NCBI GenBank assembly: GCA_964409645.1
Contig: CAYPEK010000008.1
Location: 1 to 64,000 of the forward strand
From: CAYPEK01 sp964409645
GTDB taxonomy: Bacteria > UBP15 > UBA6099
DNA length: 64,000 nt
Direction: 5' to 3'
Shown here piece after piece: positions 51,803 to 60,776 of this stretch. A program made the translations under genes and the position numbers. The notes beneath the pieces are model-generated. The model was given only the letters and a program-made list of their open reading frames with translations, was not told the DNA's origin and ran no database searches. How positions within the stretch are numbered: position 1 is the first letter of the stretch; each line of letters starts with the position of its first letter.

Positions 51803-52834
51803 GTGAACAAAGTCAAACTGCAATACGAAAGTGTAAATGCGCTTGCGGAACTCGATTATTTCCGCATCGGCGACGACGGGAAAATTGCGCTGGCGTCGAA
51901 AGACCTCGGTCCTATCATCGACATGCACACGCACCTCGGATTCGGCTCCGCGTTCGCGCCGCCGATCGACCTCTCGAAGCGCACGCATCTGGTCTCGTAC
52001 AGCTTCCACGAAACCGGACACCGCGTTGACCTCTCCGTCTATTCCGGGATCAACCTCACGCGCGAGAACCGCGACGGGATGTTCCGCGACTACATCGAGG
52101 CCGGCTTGCTCGGCAGGGGCGCTGTCACCACGTACACCGCCGCGAACCTCATCGCCGAGATGGACCGCATGGGGCTTGAGCGCGCCGTGTCGCTCGCGAT
52201 GGACCTCCCCGGCAGCATGCGGGTGTCCGAGTTGCACATCCGCGCCGCGGGCGACGGCAGCCGAATCGTCCCGTTCTGCGGGGTCAGTCCACGCTCGCTT
52301 TTGTGGGAGCGGCACGTCGAAAAATGCATCGAACTCGGCGCGCGCGGCCTCAAATATCACCCGTACATCAACATCATGGCGCCCAGCCACCCCACGGCGA
52401 TCAAGCTCTTCAAGCGGTGGTCGCGCTCCGGACTGCCCATCCTTTTCCACACCTCTCACAACGGTGTCGAACCCGCCATTCTCAGGCAGTTCTCCGACAT
52501 CGAACTCTACAGCGAGCCGCTTCGCCGCCTGCCGGACGCCACGTTTGTGCTCGGACACGCCGGAATGGGCTACTACCGCGAGGCGGCCGCAATGGCAAAA
52601 TCGCATGGCAACACCTACCTCGAAATCGGCGGCCAGCCGCCCGATGTCGTCCGCGAACTGATCGACCTTGTCGGCCCGGACAAGTTGCTGTATGGCTCCG
52701 ACTGGCCCGTGTATCCACTCGCCATGCCGCTCGCGAAAGTTTTCATCGCCACCGAAGGCGACCCGGAAACCCGGCGCAAAATTCTCTACGAAAATGCGAA
52801 CGCACTCCTGAACCGCACAGCGAAAAAACAGTAG
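51803..52834 (+). CDS. Amidohydrolase-family metal-dependent hydrolase (amidohydrolase 2 type)
   Basis: A 343-residue TIM-barrel metalloenzyme. IDMHTHLG (His42, His44) gives the first metal ligands; further ligands are in KYHPYINI, FHTSH and VLGHAGMG, with YGSDWP carrying the conserved Asp. The group acts on C-N, C-C or lactone bonds; no substrate can be named, though the neighbourhood suggests sugar lactones or aromatic acids. The GTG at 51803 is chosen because GGAGG lies 8 nt upstream; the ATG at 51779 lies before that site and is less likely. Its C-terminal KKQ-stop coincides with a dispersed repeat. Confidence 0.82.
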   Translation: MNKVKLQYESVNALAELDYFRIGDDGKIALASKDLGPIIDMHTHLGFGSAFAPPIDLSKRTHLVSYSFHETGHRVDLSVYSGINLTRENRDGMFRDYIEAGLLGRGAVTTYTAANLIAEMDRMGLERAVSLAMDLPGSMRVSELHIRAAGDGSRIVPFCGVSPRSLLWERHVEKCIELGARGLKYHPYINIMAPSHPTAIKLFKRWSRSGLPILFHTSHNGVEPAILRQFSDIELYSEPLRRLPDATFVLGHAGMGYYREAAAMAKSHGNTYLEIGGQPPDVVRELIDLVGPDKLLYGSDWPVYPLAMPLAKVFIATEGDPETRRKILYENANALLNRTAKKQ

Positions 52835-52859
52835 CCGGCAGCTGGTAGCTGGGGACTGG
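52828..52859 (+). repeat. Dispersed repeat overlapping a stop codon
   Basis: ACAGTAGCCGGCAGCTGGTAG runs on to GCTGGGGACTGG. The TAG stop of the amidohydrolase gene is inside it. Sister copy at 2147-2171. Confidence 0.75.
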
Positions 52860-52867
52860 GGAAATCC

Positions 52868-52896
52868 GAGCCGCGCGCGTCAGCAAGCGGTCACGT
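52868..52896 (+). repeat. Exact copy of the GCGCGTCAGCAAGCGG repeat
   Basis: Identical over 29 bp to the copies at 15642-15731. Confidence 0.85.
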
Positions 52897-52936
52897 AGAA
52901 GAATAAATTAGCAAACTGGTAAAAGAGCCAAAAGCA

Positions 52937-52974
52937 GGGACTGGCAACGCGGCTTTGTCGCGGTGCCTGTCCCC
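52937..52974 (+). repeat. REP-like hairpin with GGGACTGGC / GCCTGTCCC arms
   Basis: An imperfect stem (GGGACTGGCA against TGCCTGTCCC) surrounds a CGCGGCTTTGTCGCG inner hairpin. Sequences of this form accompany RAYT (TnpA-REP) transposases in many genomes; no such gene is in the window. Confidence 0.6.
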
Positions 52975-53148
52975 CTTTGAAGCAGCATAAATACAGTCGC
53001 AAGAATCGGGATCGTGAACTCAGGAAAAAAGGCAAAAAGCCACTTGATAGTTATGTAGCAGGGCGGGGTTGCCGATCATTAATCCGAGCCGCGACCCGGC
53101 GTTTTTTAAATAATCACCACAAAGACACCAAGACACAAAGGGAATACG

Positions 53149-53170
53149 AAAAGCGGCACAGCCGCTTTTT
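53149..53170 (+). terminator. AAAAGCGGC hairpin with T tract
   Basis: AAAAGCGGC, loop ACA, GCCGCTTTTTT; sister of 34820-34840. It could terminate read-through from the amidohydrolase gene. Confidence 0.55.
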
Positions 53171-53225
53171 TGAGATTACGCCACGTGTTTATCCCATGAA
53201 TGGTTTTATATGAGCGAAGCGAATC

Positions 53226-53250
53226 CGAGCCGCGCGCGTCAGAGCGCGAT
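53226..53250 (+). repeat. Truncated GCGCGTCAG repeat variant
   Basis: GAGCCGCGCGCGTCAG then AGCGCGAT; the same variant end is found at 30244-30266, also next to TTGTGTCTTGGTGCC. Confidence 0.65.
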
Positions 53251-53338
53251 TATGTTTACTTTGTGTCTTGGTGCCTTTGTGGTGGATTTTATAAAGGCAA
53301 CCCGGCGTCGCTGAAGAAGTAACAAACATACTTCTCTC

Positions 53339-53367
53339 TTGTGATAATTCCACAATTTGATTATAAG
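53339..53367 (+). promoter_or_regulatory. Candidate promoter of the aldo/keto reductase gene
   Basis: TTGTGA and TATAAG are 17 bp apart. The leader has GGGGAGGG at 8 nt before the ATG at 53397. Confidence 0.5.
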
Positions 53368-53396
53368 CATAATAATAAGCAGGGGAGGGTGGCCGA

Positions 53397-54422
53397 ATGG
53401 AATACAGGATGCTTGGCAGCACAGGATTGAAGATTTCCGAACTCGGATTCGGCGGGATTCCGATACTGCGTCTCGAAACAGACGAGGCCGTCCGCATCCT
53501 GCGGCGCGCGCTCGACCTTGGCATAACGTTCTTCGACACCGCCAATCTTTACAAGGACAGCGAGACCAAAATGGGACTCGCGTTCTCCGGCGTGCGCGAC
53601 AGGATTGTCCTCGCGACAAAGACTCTGAATCGGGACGCCGCAGGCGCTGTCAAGCAACTCGAAAACAGTCTCCGCTGCCTCAAAACGGACCATATCGACC
53701 TCTACCAACTGCATCAGGTGATTGATGACGCTGTGCTCGACGCCCTGATGGCTCCGGACGGCGCATACGGGGCGCTTGTCAAAGCGAAGGAGGCGGGCAA
53801 GATCGGCCACATCGGCGTCACCTCGCACAATCTGGATATGTCCGTGAAACTGGCGAAAACCGGACTGTTTGAGACCGTGCAGTTCCCGTTCAATTTCATC
53901 GAGAAGGAACCGGCGGACGAACTCATCGTGGCCGCGCGCGAGCGCGGAATGGGGATGATCGCGATGAAACCGTTTGCGGGCGGCGCGATAGACAACGCGG
54001 TCCTCGCGTTTAAATTCCTGCGGCAGTACCCGGAAGTGGTCCCGATCCCCGGCTGTGATTCCGTCGCGTCGGTGGACGAATTGGTGTCGTTCTACGACCG
54101 GCCGAACGAGTTGACGGACGGCGACTTGGCGCTGATGGAGGAGTACCGGACGAAGCTCGGGAGGCGGTTCTGTCGCCGTTGCGAGTACTGCCAGCCGTGT
54201 CCGAACGGAGTGGAAATAACTTTGTCGATGGGTTACCCGATACTCGTGTCGCGGATGTCAGTGGCGATCGGAACCGCGTGGGCTGCATCCGCGATGGAGT
54301 CCACGCTCAACTGCACCGAATGCGGCGAATGCATCGAGCGCTGTCCCTACGACCTCCCCATCCCGGACGTTCTCAAGGAAAACTACGCCCTGTACAAAAA
54401 GCATATCGAAGAACTGAAGTAG
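53397..54422 (+). CDS. Aldo/keto reductase with C-terminal [4Fe-4S] ferredoxin-like domain
   Basis: A 341-residue NAD(P)H-dependent reductase. The catalytic tetrad is complete: Asp47 and Tyr52 (FFDTANLY), Lys75 (VLATKTL), His106 (LYQLHQ). The C-terminus carries two cysteine groups, CRRCEYCQPCP and CTECGECIERCP, the second a good 4Fe-4S ligand set. Such AKR-ferredoxin fusions are common in anaerobes and presumably pass electrons between Fe-S carriers and carbonyl substrates. A distant paralogue with eroded motifs is at 45794. It is preceded by a repeat-filled gap and a plausible promoter, and converges on the membrane-protein operon. Confidence 0.92.
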   Translation: MEYRMLGSTGLKISELGFGGIPILRLETDEAVRILRRALDLGITFFDTANLYKDSETKMGLAFSGVRDRIVLATKTLNRDAAGAVKQLENSLRCLKTDHIDLYQLHQVIDDAVLDALMAPDGAYGALVKAKEAGKIGHIGVTSHNLDMSVKLAKTGLFETVQFPFNFIEKEPADELIVAARERGMGMIAMKPFAGGAIDNAVLAFKFLRQYPEVVPIPGCDSVASVDELVSFYDRPNELTDGDLALMEEYRTKLGRRFCRRCEYCQPCPNGVEITLSMGYPILVSRMSVAIGTAWAASAMESTLNCTECGECIERCPYDLPIPDVLKENYALYKKHIEELK

Positions 54423-54449
54423 TAATTTCTAAAAAACACAGTTGCGAAA

Positions 54450-56957
54450 TTACTTTTTCGGTTTGATAGAGTCGAGTCGTTTTTGGGCGGCGAATATGCG
54501 CGCGAGCAGTGCGGGGTCGTCCGTGAACGTCGCCGCCTTGAATAGTTCGAGGCGGTATGAGTCGATTGTTTCTTTTTTGATATTTTTTCCCTTGATCTCG
54601 AACTCGACGGAGCGGACAAGTGCGCGGGAGTCGTAAGGATTTGACTTGAGATAAATCGACGTCGCATTACTCACTTTGCGGCCGAAATCTTTCCGGTTTT
54701 CTGGGCAAGCGTCGATTTTTTCGAAGACGGTTCTCATGGTGGGAATGTCGTACGTTGCATAATCATCCGATTCTTCATCGTTGTAATCATACATCGAGTC
54801 TTCGTCTTCCGAATCGTCATCATCTCTCGGCTTGAGAATTCTGAGATAGTTGTCGCAGGCGGCGTTGGTGTCGCCTTTTTTCTCGAATGCTTTCGCGCGC
54901 AGTTCCGGGTCAATCGAGCTGCTTGAAAGCACCGAGTCGTAGTCGCCTGTGATATAGGAAATATTGTTCTGGCTGCTGGATGTATCCACGTCGGTTCGGC
55001 TGCTCACGTAGTCGAGGATTTGGGAGGCTTCCTTGAATTTCCGGTAGTAGGCCTCCATGCCTATGTATTTGGATGTATCCATCCATTCCACGCCGGATAC
55101 CGAGGCGGCTTTTTTGATTCGTGAGGCGGCTTCTTTCTCGATTGCCGGGACGTCATACTTGGTGGCGAACGAGGGCCGCGAGTCGGGGAAGGCGCTGAAA
55201 AGCGACAGGGCGTAGGAGGGGTCTTCCGGTGCGAGGCGCGCCGCGCGTTCGAGGCGTTTCATCTGCTCTGGCGGGTTGCCCCCGTTGCGCGGTGAATACA
55301 TCGCGTACGAGAGCATGTACTGGAACAGTCCGAGGCTGACGCGCTGAGCTTTCCTGCGCTCGGAGGCGCTCATGTAGGCTGCCTCGCGCCCTCGCGGCAG
55401 GATCACCGCCATCTGGTTGTCTCTCTTGCGCCACTCTTTTTCGAATATGCTCACGGGGTGGTCCACCCAGACGTCATACGTCGCGACGTCGTAGGCAATG
55501 AGCGTGTCGAGGGCGCTGTCGTAACCGAAAATCACGAACACGTGTTGCGGAATGAAGACGAGTACGGGCACTTTCCGCCGGATGTAGTGTTTTATGTCGG
55601 AGACTTTCGCGTTTGTTCTGATGTAGAAATTGAGATCGTTGTTTTCGGCGTAGTAGAACATGTCGATCATGTCGGTGCCGAAGAATGTGTATGTGATGTT
55701 GGTGCCGATCTGCTTCGCGGTTGTGTGTTTGTTCCAATAGTTGAAGACGAGGGCGAGCGAGTTGGGGGCGCAGTAGGCGGACCGGTATTCGGTGCGCGCC
55801 TCGACAGAGGGAATGGTCACTCTTTTGCCCTTGCGCGAGTTGTCGCCGAGCCGGTCCATGAACAGCTTTGCATTGCGCGCGAATTCTTTGTTGGCGGTGT
55901 ATTTCGTGAGCACGTTCTTGAACGCGGCTTCCGCGTCGTCGTCGTAGCCGATCTTGTGGAGCAGCAGGCCGATTCGGAACTGGAGGTATGATGCGCTGTA
56001 GCGGCTCGGATAGAGATTCAGGCTTTTTTCGTAGAGTAGGAGGGCGGGGCGGATGTCCGCGCGGCGCTCGGCGGCTTTGCCGAGTATCAGGAAGTCGTAG
56101 CTGATGATGCCGGTGTAAACGACGGCGGTGAGCGCGAGCATGAGAGAGAGGTAGCCGACGAGCAACACTTTGCCGACGTAGGCGCGCAGTCCGGAGGCCG
56201 AGTACAGGATCAGCGCGCCGATCACCGAGAATATAGCGAAAATGAACGGGAACAGCGCTCCGGCGGCCGGGGCTGCGCTGTGCGGCGAAACTCCGTAAGA
56301 CTGGAACGAGATCATGTCAACGAAGAACTGCCACATGAACATGAGGAAGGCTGAAGTGAGGATGAGGCCCGCCATCAGTTTGAACGGCATCTTCAGGTCT
56401 TCCTCGCGGATGAGGCCGCCCGCGATGCCGCCGATTACGGCGCCGACGAACGTCATCGAAAGAATCATTATCATCATGAATTCGTCCGCGGAGAATGCGT
56501 GCGGGTTGATGGGGAGCAGCGTGCTGAGAACCGAGTCGGACAGGAGGTTGTAGAGGATGCCGAAGAGCGCGCCTGTCGGATATCCGAGAGCGAGCCCGGC
56601 AAGGACTCCGAAAATTATCCGCTTGATACCGCCCCTGAATTTGGGCTCGCCCGCGGCCTTGTTTTCTTCCTGCAGCCGCGCGAATCCTTTGTAAACGAAC
56701 GCAAAGCAAAAAAGGCCGAAAAGCAAGTTAAAGCAGACGAAGATGAGGGCGATGTAATACCATCTGGTGTTGATGAACCAGACGGCGGCGGCCATGGCGA
56801 TTATCAGCAGGGCCGACAGCGCGGCGAAGAAACCGCCCGCCTTCCGCCTTCCGAGCCGGTAGAGTGCAAGCGAACAAACCGCCGAGCCGCCGGGCGCGGA
56901 GAGGAAAAGCGATGCGATCAGAATCACCGCCGGATGCGGGACTGTGCTCCGTTTCAT
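54450..56957 (-). CDS. Polytopic membrane protein with C39-peptidase-like domain and TPR-like C-terminus
   Basis: An 835-residue protein with no family I can name for the whole. Residues about 10-290 contain roughly seven hydrophobic segments. A TPR-like pair follows (about 300-370). Residues 385-525 resemble a C39-like cysteine peptidase: SAYCAPNSLALVFNYW (Cys396), QHVFVIFGYD (His472) and AYDVATYD (Asp490), in the correct order and spacing for a C39 triad. The rest is helical/TPR-like with a strongly acidic stretch (DDDDSEDED). It is the second gene of a two-gene operon, overlapping its paralogue by ATGA. The domain would lie on one side of the membrane; a processing or scaffold role is inferred. 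Confidence 0.72.
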   Translation of the reverse strand: MKRSTVPHPAVILIASLFLSAPGGSAVCSLALYRLGRRKAGGFFAALSALLIIAMAAAVWFINTRWYYIALIFVCFNLLFGLFCFAFVYKGFARLQEENKAAGEPKFRGGIKRIIFGVLAGLALGYPTGALFGILYNLLSDSVLSTLLPINPHAFSADEFMMIMILSMTFVGAVIGGIAGGLIREEDLKMPFKLMAGLILTSAFLMFMWQFFVDMISFQSYGVSPHSAAPAAGALFPFIFAIFSVIGALILYSASGLRAYVGKVLLVGYLSLMLALTAVVYTGIISYDFLILGKAAERRADIRPALLLYEKSLNLYPSRYSASYLQFRIGLLLHKIGYDDDAEAAFKNVLTKYTANKEFARNAKLFMDRLGDNSRKGKRVTIPSVEARTEYRSAYCAPNSLALVFNYWNKHTTAKQIGTNITYTFFGTDMIDMFYYAENNDLNFYIRTNAKVSDIKHYIRRKVPVLVFIPQHVFVIFGYDSALDTLIAYDVATYDVWVDHPVSIFEKEWRKRDNQMAVILPRGREAAYMSASERRKAQRVSLGLFQYMLSYAMYSPRNGGNPPEQMKRLERAARLAPEDPSYALSLFSAFPDSRPSFATKYDVPAIEKEAASRIKKAASVSGVEWMDTSKYIGMEAYYRKFKEASQILDYVSSRTDVDTSSSQNNISYITGDYDSVLSSSSIDPELRAKAFEKKGDTNAACDNYLRILKPRDDDDSEDEDSMYDYNDEESDDYATYDIPTMRTVFEKIDACPENRKDFGRKVSNATSIYLKSNPYDSRALVRSVEFEIKGKNIKKETIDSYRLELFKAATFTDDPALLARIFAAQKRLDSIKPKK

Positions 56958-59776
56958 TCCGCCCTCCGTTTGCCCGCCGTGCCGGTTTTGCGCATCAGCG
57001 ACTCAGCTTCGCGCGCCACCGGGCCGTCGTAGTCGATTTTACGCGCCCACGTGATCTGCCGCTCCGCGTCCTCGCGGCGGCCGAGTTTAAGGTCCGCCTT
57101 CGCCAGCCACAGATGGTATCTCGGATTCAGTCCGTAATATTCGATCGCGCGTTTGAAGTCGCGCGCCGCGGCTTTCGTGCGGCCTTTCGACATCTCGACG
57201 CGGCCTTTGGCGTAGTAATATTCGTCCGACGTTTTTGTACGGGTGAACACGCCTTTCGCCTCGGTGTATCCCCTCTCGGCGGCTTTGTAATCGCCGACCT
57301 CCGCCGCGCAGACGGCTTCCCGCAGCAGGTCCGCGTCCGGCACTTTACGGTCGAGTAGGCCGTGATCCGCGGAACCCGAGTTAAGTATGTGGTACTGCGT
57401 GAGCGAATTCATGAAATCTCCGGTGTTGAAGTAGTACGACGCGAGCCACTTCCTCGCCATTGTGTTTTCCGGTTCGAGATAGGCTATTTCCTTATACGCT
57501 TCGAGCAGCATTTTTCTGCCGGCCGCTGTTTTGTTGTAGATCGCGCCCGTGATTATTTTGTAATGCGACGGGTCGAGCGATTTGCTTTTCAGCGCCGCCG
57601 CCAGCGCGTTCCTGTACGCCGCAGCTTTTTCCGCCGCGCCCGGCGACGCGAGGAAAAGGCTGTACTCGTCACGGCCGGAGTATCTGTCGATATCAGCCGC
57701 CCATCCGGCCGAAAATCTTTCCGTGTCTATCTTCGCAAGCGTTATTCCCGCCATGTATCTTGCGTATCGGTTGGCGTACGTGCCGTCGGAGGCGAAGTAG
57801 TATCTGAGCGCCTGAACGTAATCGTCATAGTTAAAATAGTGGTCGCCGAGTGCGGACAGCGTGCGCGCCTTGGTTTCCGCGTCGATTTTCACAGGGTCCA
57901 GACCGAGCGAATCCAGTTTCGCATTGGCATCTTTTTCCGGAAGAATGATTAGCAGTTCGCGGCCGCCTCCGGCCCAGCGTTTGCCGAGTTCGCGGTATGT
58001 CATTTCGGATATGATCTCGCCGCGCAGTTCGTGCCGGCGCTTGTCAACGTCTTTCTTCAGCGCCGCAGCGCTCAACTCCTTATTCTGGTAAACAATATTT
58101 TTTATTTCACCCTCGGTTAGTGTCTTCTTGTCCTTTTTGCCTTCCCTGCTGAAGTTGTACAGGATGAACATGCCCCGCCGGTCGTCGTATCCGGCGACGT
58201 TCATGTATCTCACTTTTCCGGTTTCATTTCTGCGCGCGCTGTATGACGAATCGTATTCGTCGTCGTCTTCATCATCGTAATTATCGTCATCCTCGTCGTC
58301 GTCGAACAGGCCTGCAGATGTTGTTTTCAGCGGGAGTTCCTTAAGGCCTATCGTGGCGGTTATGCCGGAGCTGATGAGCTTCTTCAGAAGCTTTTCGTTT
58401 CCGCTGGTTGCGACTACGCGGTAACCGAGGAATCCGATGTTGGCGGCGGCGGCGGCGCAGTTGTCGATCGACGCCAGATTTATCACGCGCTTTTCCTTCG
58501 AGAGCTTCAGCAGCCGCTGCTTGAGCGTTTTTTCGTCTGTTCCCTTCTCGATGTGTTGAACCGCCGTCACGAGGGAGAGCCAATTAGCGTTCAGGTAATC
58601 TTCCCTGAGAACGGGCAGCAGGTCTTTCGTGTATTCTGTTTTCCCTTTTCCGGTCCGCATCCTTGAAAGAATGTATCGCGCGTTCAGGACAGCTTCCCGC
58701 GTCCGGAGCGTGTATTTTGCGTCAGCGATGCGTGCGTAATCCTTTTCCGCGCCGTCGATGTCGCCCGTCCGGTAGCGTTGCGAAGCGCGCGCGGCGAGCA
58801 CATCGAGCGATTCAGGCGAATCGGCGAATCGCTGAATTATCAGCGTGTTCCAGAACGCCGCTTTGCGGAGCCCGGCCGTGTCGTCTTTCGCTCCGTATTT
58901 TTCCGCTTCGAGATTGCAGATCGGCAGGTAGTCCTGAGATATCAGAGTTACGTTCCAGAAGACGAGCAGACTCGGCGCCAGAACCAGCAGGAGACGCTTG
59001 AAGAAGCCTTTCACCGTCTCTTCGTTAGCCATGAAAAGCGCAAACACCGCGGCGGGTCCGGCGAGTAACGTAAGGCCGATAATGTCCGAGGCGATGTTCG
59101 AGCCGAAATCCACTGTCGAGAATTTCGCCAGCCACACGCCGATCGTTATCATCGCGGGTATGGCTGCCAGCGGGCTGAGGTATAAGTAATATATGTTGGT
59201 GATCCGCAGTGATCCTTTTTTACGGCTCCAGTACAACCCGACGATGAAGGCCGGGGCGAACGCCCACAGTCCTTGGAGGACGGCCGAGTACATCCCATTC
59301 ATTTTCAGAACGGCTTCGAAATCGCGTGAGTAATAAGACGCGATCATAATCGGGATCGTCTGGCAGTAGATCAGCAGTCCGATGAAGAAGGCGTCGAACA
59401 AGCTGTTTTTCCACGGCGCTTTTTCGGCGGCGGGAGTCCAGAAAACAAACCGGGGCTGCCCGCTGAGCACGCCCGACTGGATTTTGTGGATCAGCAGCCC
59501 GGCGGCGATGTTTGCCGCGATGTGAAATATGATCGCCCACCACATCGGAAGTGGCAGCAGAACATAGACAACCGTATAGAGCGCGAGGCCGATCAGCGAC
59601 ACGGCGAACGATAGCGCCGCGAGTCCTTTGCGCCGCGCCATGTAGAACAGCACACCGCACACATACAGCGTCGCGCCGAACGACATCAGTACGGAAATAA
59701 ACAGAACCTGCGCTAGCGTCAGCCTGTAGGATTTGCCGTAAGAAGCCGTTTCTGTGTCTGCAATCTGTCCGCTCAA
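56954..59776 (-). CDS. Paralogous polytopic membrane protein with degenerate C39-like and TPR regions
   Basis: A 940-residue protein with the same plan as the next gene: about eight hydrophobic segments (residues about 18-285), TPR-like part (300-400), then a region at 430-545 that aligns with the C39-like domain: Cys440 (SIDNCAAAAANIG) is kept, but the His and Asp positions appear as Asn526 (RYMNVAGYDD) and Asn541 (ILYNFS). An acidic insert (FDDDEDDDNYDDEDDDEYD, about 491-509) interrupts it. The C-terminal about 350 residues are TPR-like (YFNTGDFMNSLTQY, YYAKGRVEMSKG). It begins at a TTG codon with a weak site; its first ATG, at residue 31, would delete half of helix 1. Confidence 0.68.
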   Translation of the reverse strand: MSGQIADTETASYGKSYRLTLAQVLFISVLMSFGATLYVCGVLFYMARRKGLAALSFAVSLIGLALYTVVYVLLPLPMWWAIIFHIAANIAAGLLIHKIQSGVLSGQPRFVFWTPAAEKAPWKNSLFDAFFIGLLIYCQTIPIMIASYYSRDFEAVLKMNGMYSAVLQGLWAFAPAFIVGLYWSRKKGSLRITNIYYLYLSPLAAIPAMITIGVWLAKFSTVDFGSNIASDIIGLTLLAGPAAVFALFMANEETVKGFFKRLLLVLAPSLLVFWNVTLISQDYLPICNLEAEKYGAKDDTAGLRKAAFWNTLIIQRFADSPESLDVLAARASQRYRTGDIDGAEKDYARIADAKYTLRTREAVLNARYILSRMRTGKGKTEYTKDLLPVLREDYLNANWLSLVTAVQHIEKGTDEKTLKQRLLKLSKEKRVINLASIDNCAAAAANIGFLGYRVVATSGNEKLLKKLISSGITATIGLKELPLKTTSAGLFDDDEDDDNYDDEDDDEYDSSYSARRNETGKVRYMNVAGYDDRRGMFILYNFSREGKKDKKTLTEGEIKNIVYQNKELSAAALKKDVDKRRHELRGEIISEMTYRELGKRWAGGGRELLIILPEKDANAKLDSLGLDPVKIDAETKARTLSALGDHYFNYDDYVQALRYYFASDGTYANRYARYMAGITLAKIDTERFSAGWAADIDRYSGRDEYSLFLASPGAAEKAAAYRNALAAALKSKSLDPSHYKIITGAIYNKTAAGRKMLLEAYKEIAYLEPENTMARKWLASYYFNTGDFMNSLTQYHILNSGSADHGLLDRKVPDADLLREAVCAAEVGDYKAAERGYTEAKGVFTRTKTSDEYYYAKGRVEMSKGRTKAAARDFKRAIEYYGLNPRYHLWLAKADLKLGRREDAERQITWARKIDYDGPVAREAESLMRKTGTAGKRRAE

Positions 59777-59888
59777 GTTGTTTTTCTCAAGGGCTCTCTA
59801 TTTGAAAGATAATCAATTATATCCAATCGCCGGAGGGGTTGCAATTGAGCTAAATCAAATTATTTCGCGTCCCGTGGGTCCGTCGGCT

Positions 59889-59894
59889 TATAAT
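59889..59894 (+). promoter_or_regulatory. TATAAT box before the LmbE gene
   Basis: A consensus -10 hexamer 47 bp before the ATG at 59941. No matching -35 is seen. Confidence 0.3.
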
Positions 59895-59940
59895 ATAAGG
59901 ATATAAAAACAGAGTGGCTGAGGAAATCAGGAGGCAGCGG

Positions 59941-60765
59941 ATGAAAAAGGCGGTGATTTTTGCGGCGGCGGTTCTTGCGGCGGTTTTGGTTTGCGCGGGT
60001 GCGTGCGCGGAGGATGTGCCGAAATCGTGGCCTGTGCTTTATCTGTTCGCGCATCAGGACGACGAGCTCGGAGCGGTCGCGAAGATCGCGACGGACGTGC
60101 GCGCGGGCAGAAATGTGTTCGTTGTGTGGGTGACGGACGGCGCGGGCACGGCGGCGAAGGATGTCCGCGAGAAGGAATCGCGAGCGGCGATGGCGCTGAT
60201 CGGCGTCCCGGACGGCAATCTTTTCTTTCTCGGCTATCCGGACAGGTATTCCGTCAAGCACATCGAGGAGGCCTACAAACAGGTTCTCGATATCGTGAAC
60301 GCAAACGGTGTTGCGGAGATAACGACGGATGCCTACGAGGGCGGCAGCGTAGATCACGATGTAACCTCGCTGATCGGCGCTTACGTTTCAAAGAATTCGA
60401 AGCCGCGGCCGGCCCATTACGAAATCCCGCTCTACAACATGTATAAAAACGTTTACAGACTCGGAAAATTTCTGCCGTTCCCCGGCGCGGAGACGCTCTC
60501 GACGCCGGTGGATGCCGGGATGGCCGACCTTAAAGTGAAGGTGCTCGAAATGTATCCGAGTCAGGCGGCGATTGTGAACACGATGAAGGCGATGTCGAGC
60601 CGGAAGGAACTGATGAAGAACGGCGAACTGTATCGCGTTTCGCCCGCCTACGACTATATGAAACGCCCGTCGGATGAGACGCTCAATTACGAGACTAACA
60701 CTCGCAATCCGATCACGTTCAAGGACTGGCAGGACGCGGTTTCGGCGTTTACAAAAAAGTATTGA
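59941..60765 (+). CDS. Exported LmbE/PIG-L-family deacetylase
   Basis: A 274-residue zinc-dependent N-deacetylase-like protein with a signal peptide (residues 1-22). The zinc motif appears as AHQDDE (residues 37-42; the family norm is AHPDDE) and the second His in VDHDVTSL. LmbE proteins remove acetyl groups from N-acetylglucosaminyl conjugates, so this could act on amino-sugar glycosides in the periplasm. AGGAGG precedes the ATG, which is preferred to an upstream start at 59914. The stop overlaps the possible start of the GH31 gene (TGATG), so the two are cotranscribed and probably act on the same glycan. Confidence 0.87.
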   Translation: MKKAVIFAAAVLAAVLVCAGACAEDVPKSWPVLYLFAHQDDELGAVAKIATDVRAGRNVFVVWVTDGAGTAAKDVREKESRAAMALIGVPDGNLFFLGYPDRYSVKHIEEAYKQVLDIVNANGVAEITTDAYEGGSVDHDVTSLIGAYVSKNSKPRPAHYEIPLYNMYKNVYRLGKFLPFPGAETLSTPVDAGMADLKVKVLEMYPSQAAIVNTMKAMSSRKELMKNGELYRVSPAYDYMKRPSDETLNYETNTRNPITFKDWQDAVSAFTKKY

Positions 60766-60776
60766 TGGGATTTTCG

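Larger units (their letters stand above)
53115..53284. repeat. Inverted pair of CACAAAGACACC repeats
   Basis: CACCACAAAGACACCAAGAC-type arm (26 bp at 53115-53140) faces its reverse complement at 53259-53284 with one mismatch. The second arm recurs at about 30279. Confidence 0.75.
52835..53396. other. Gene-free interval of 562 bp made of repeats
   Basis: No ORF can be supported (a 78-codon frame at 52977 lies inside repeats). It contains repeat copies at 52868-52896, 52937-52974, 53115-53140/53259-53284 and 53226-53250, and a hairpin at 53149-53169. Confidence 0.7.

Noticed and set aside
52977..53213. 78-codon + strand frame
   Set aside because: Runs through dispersed repeats and a terminator-like hairpin; no Shine-Dalgarno or domain.
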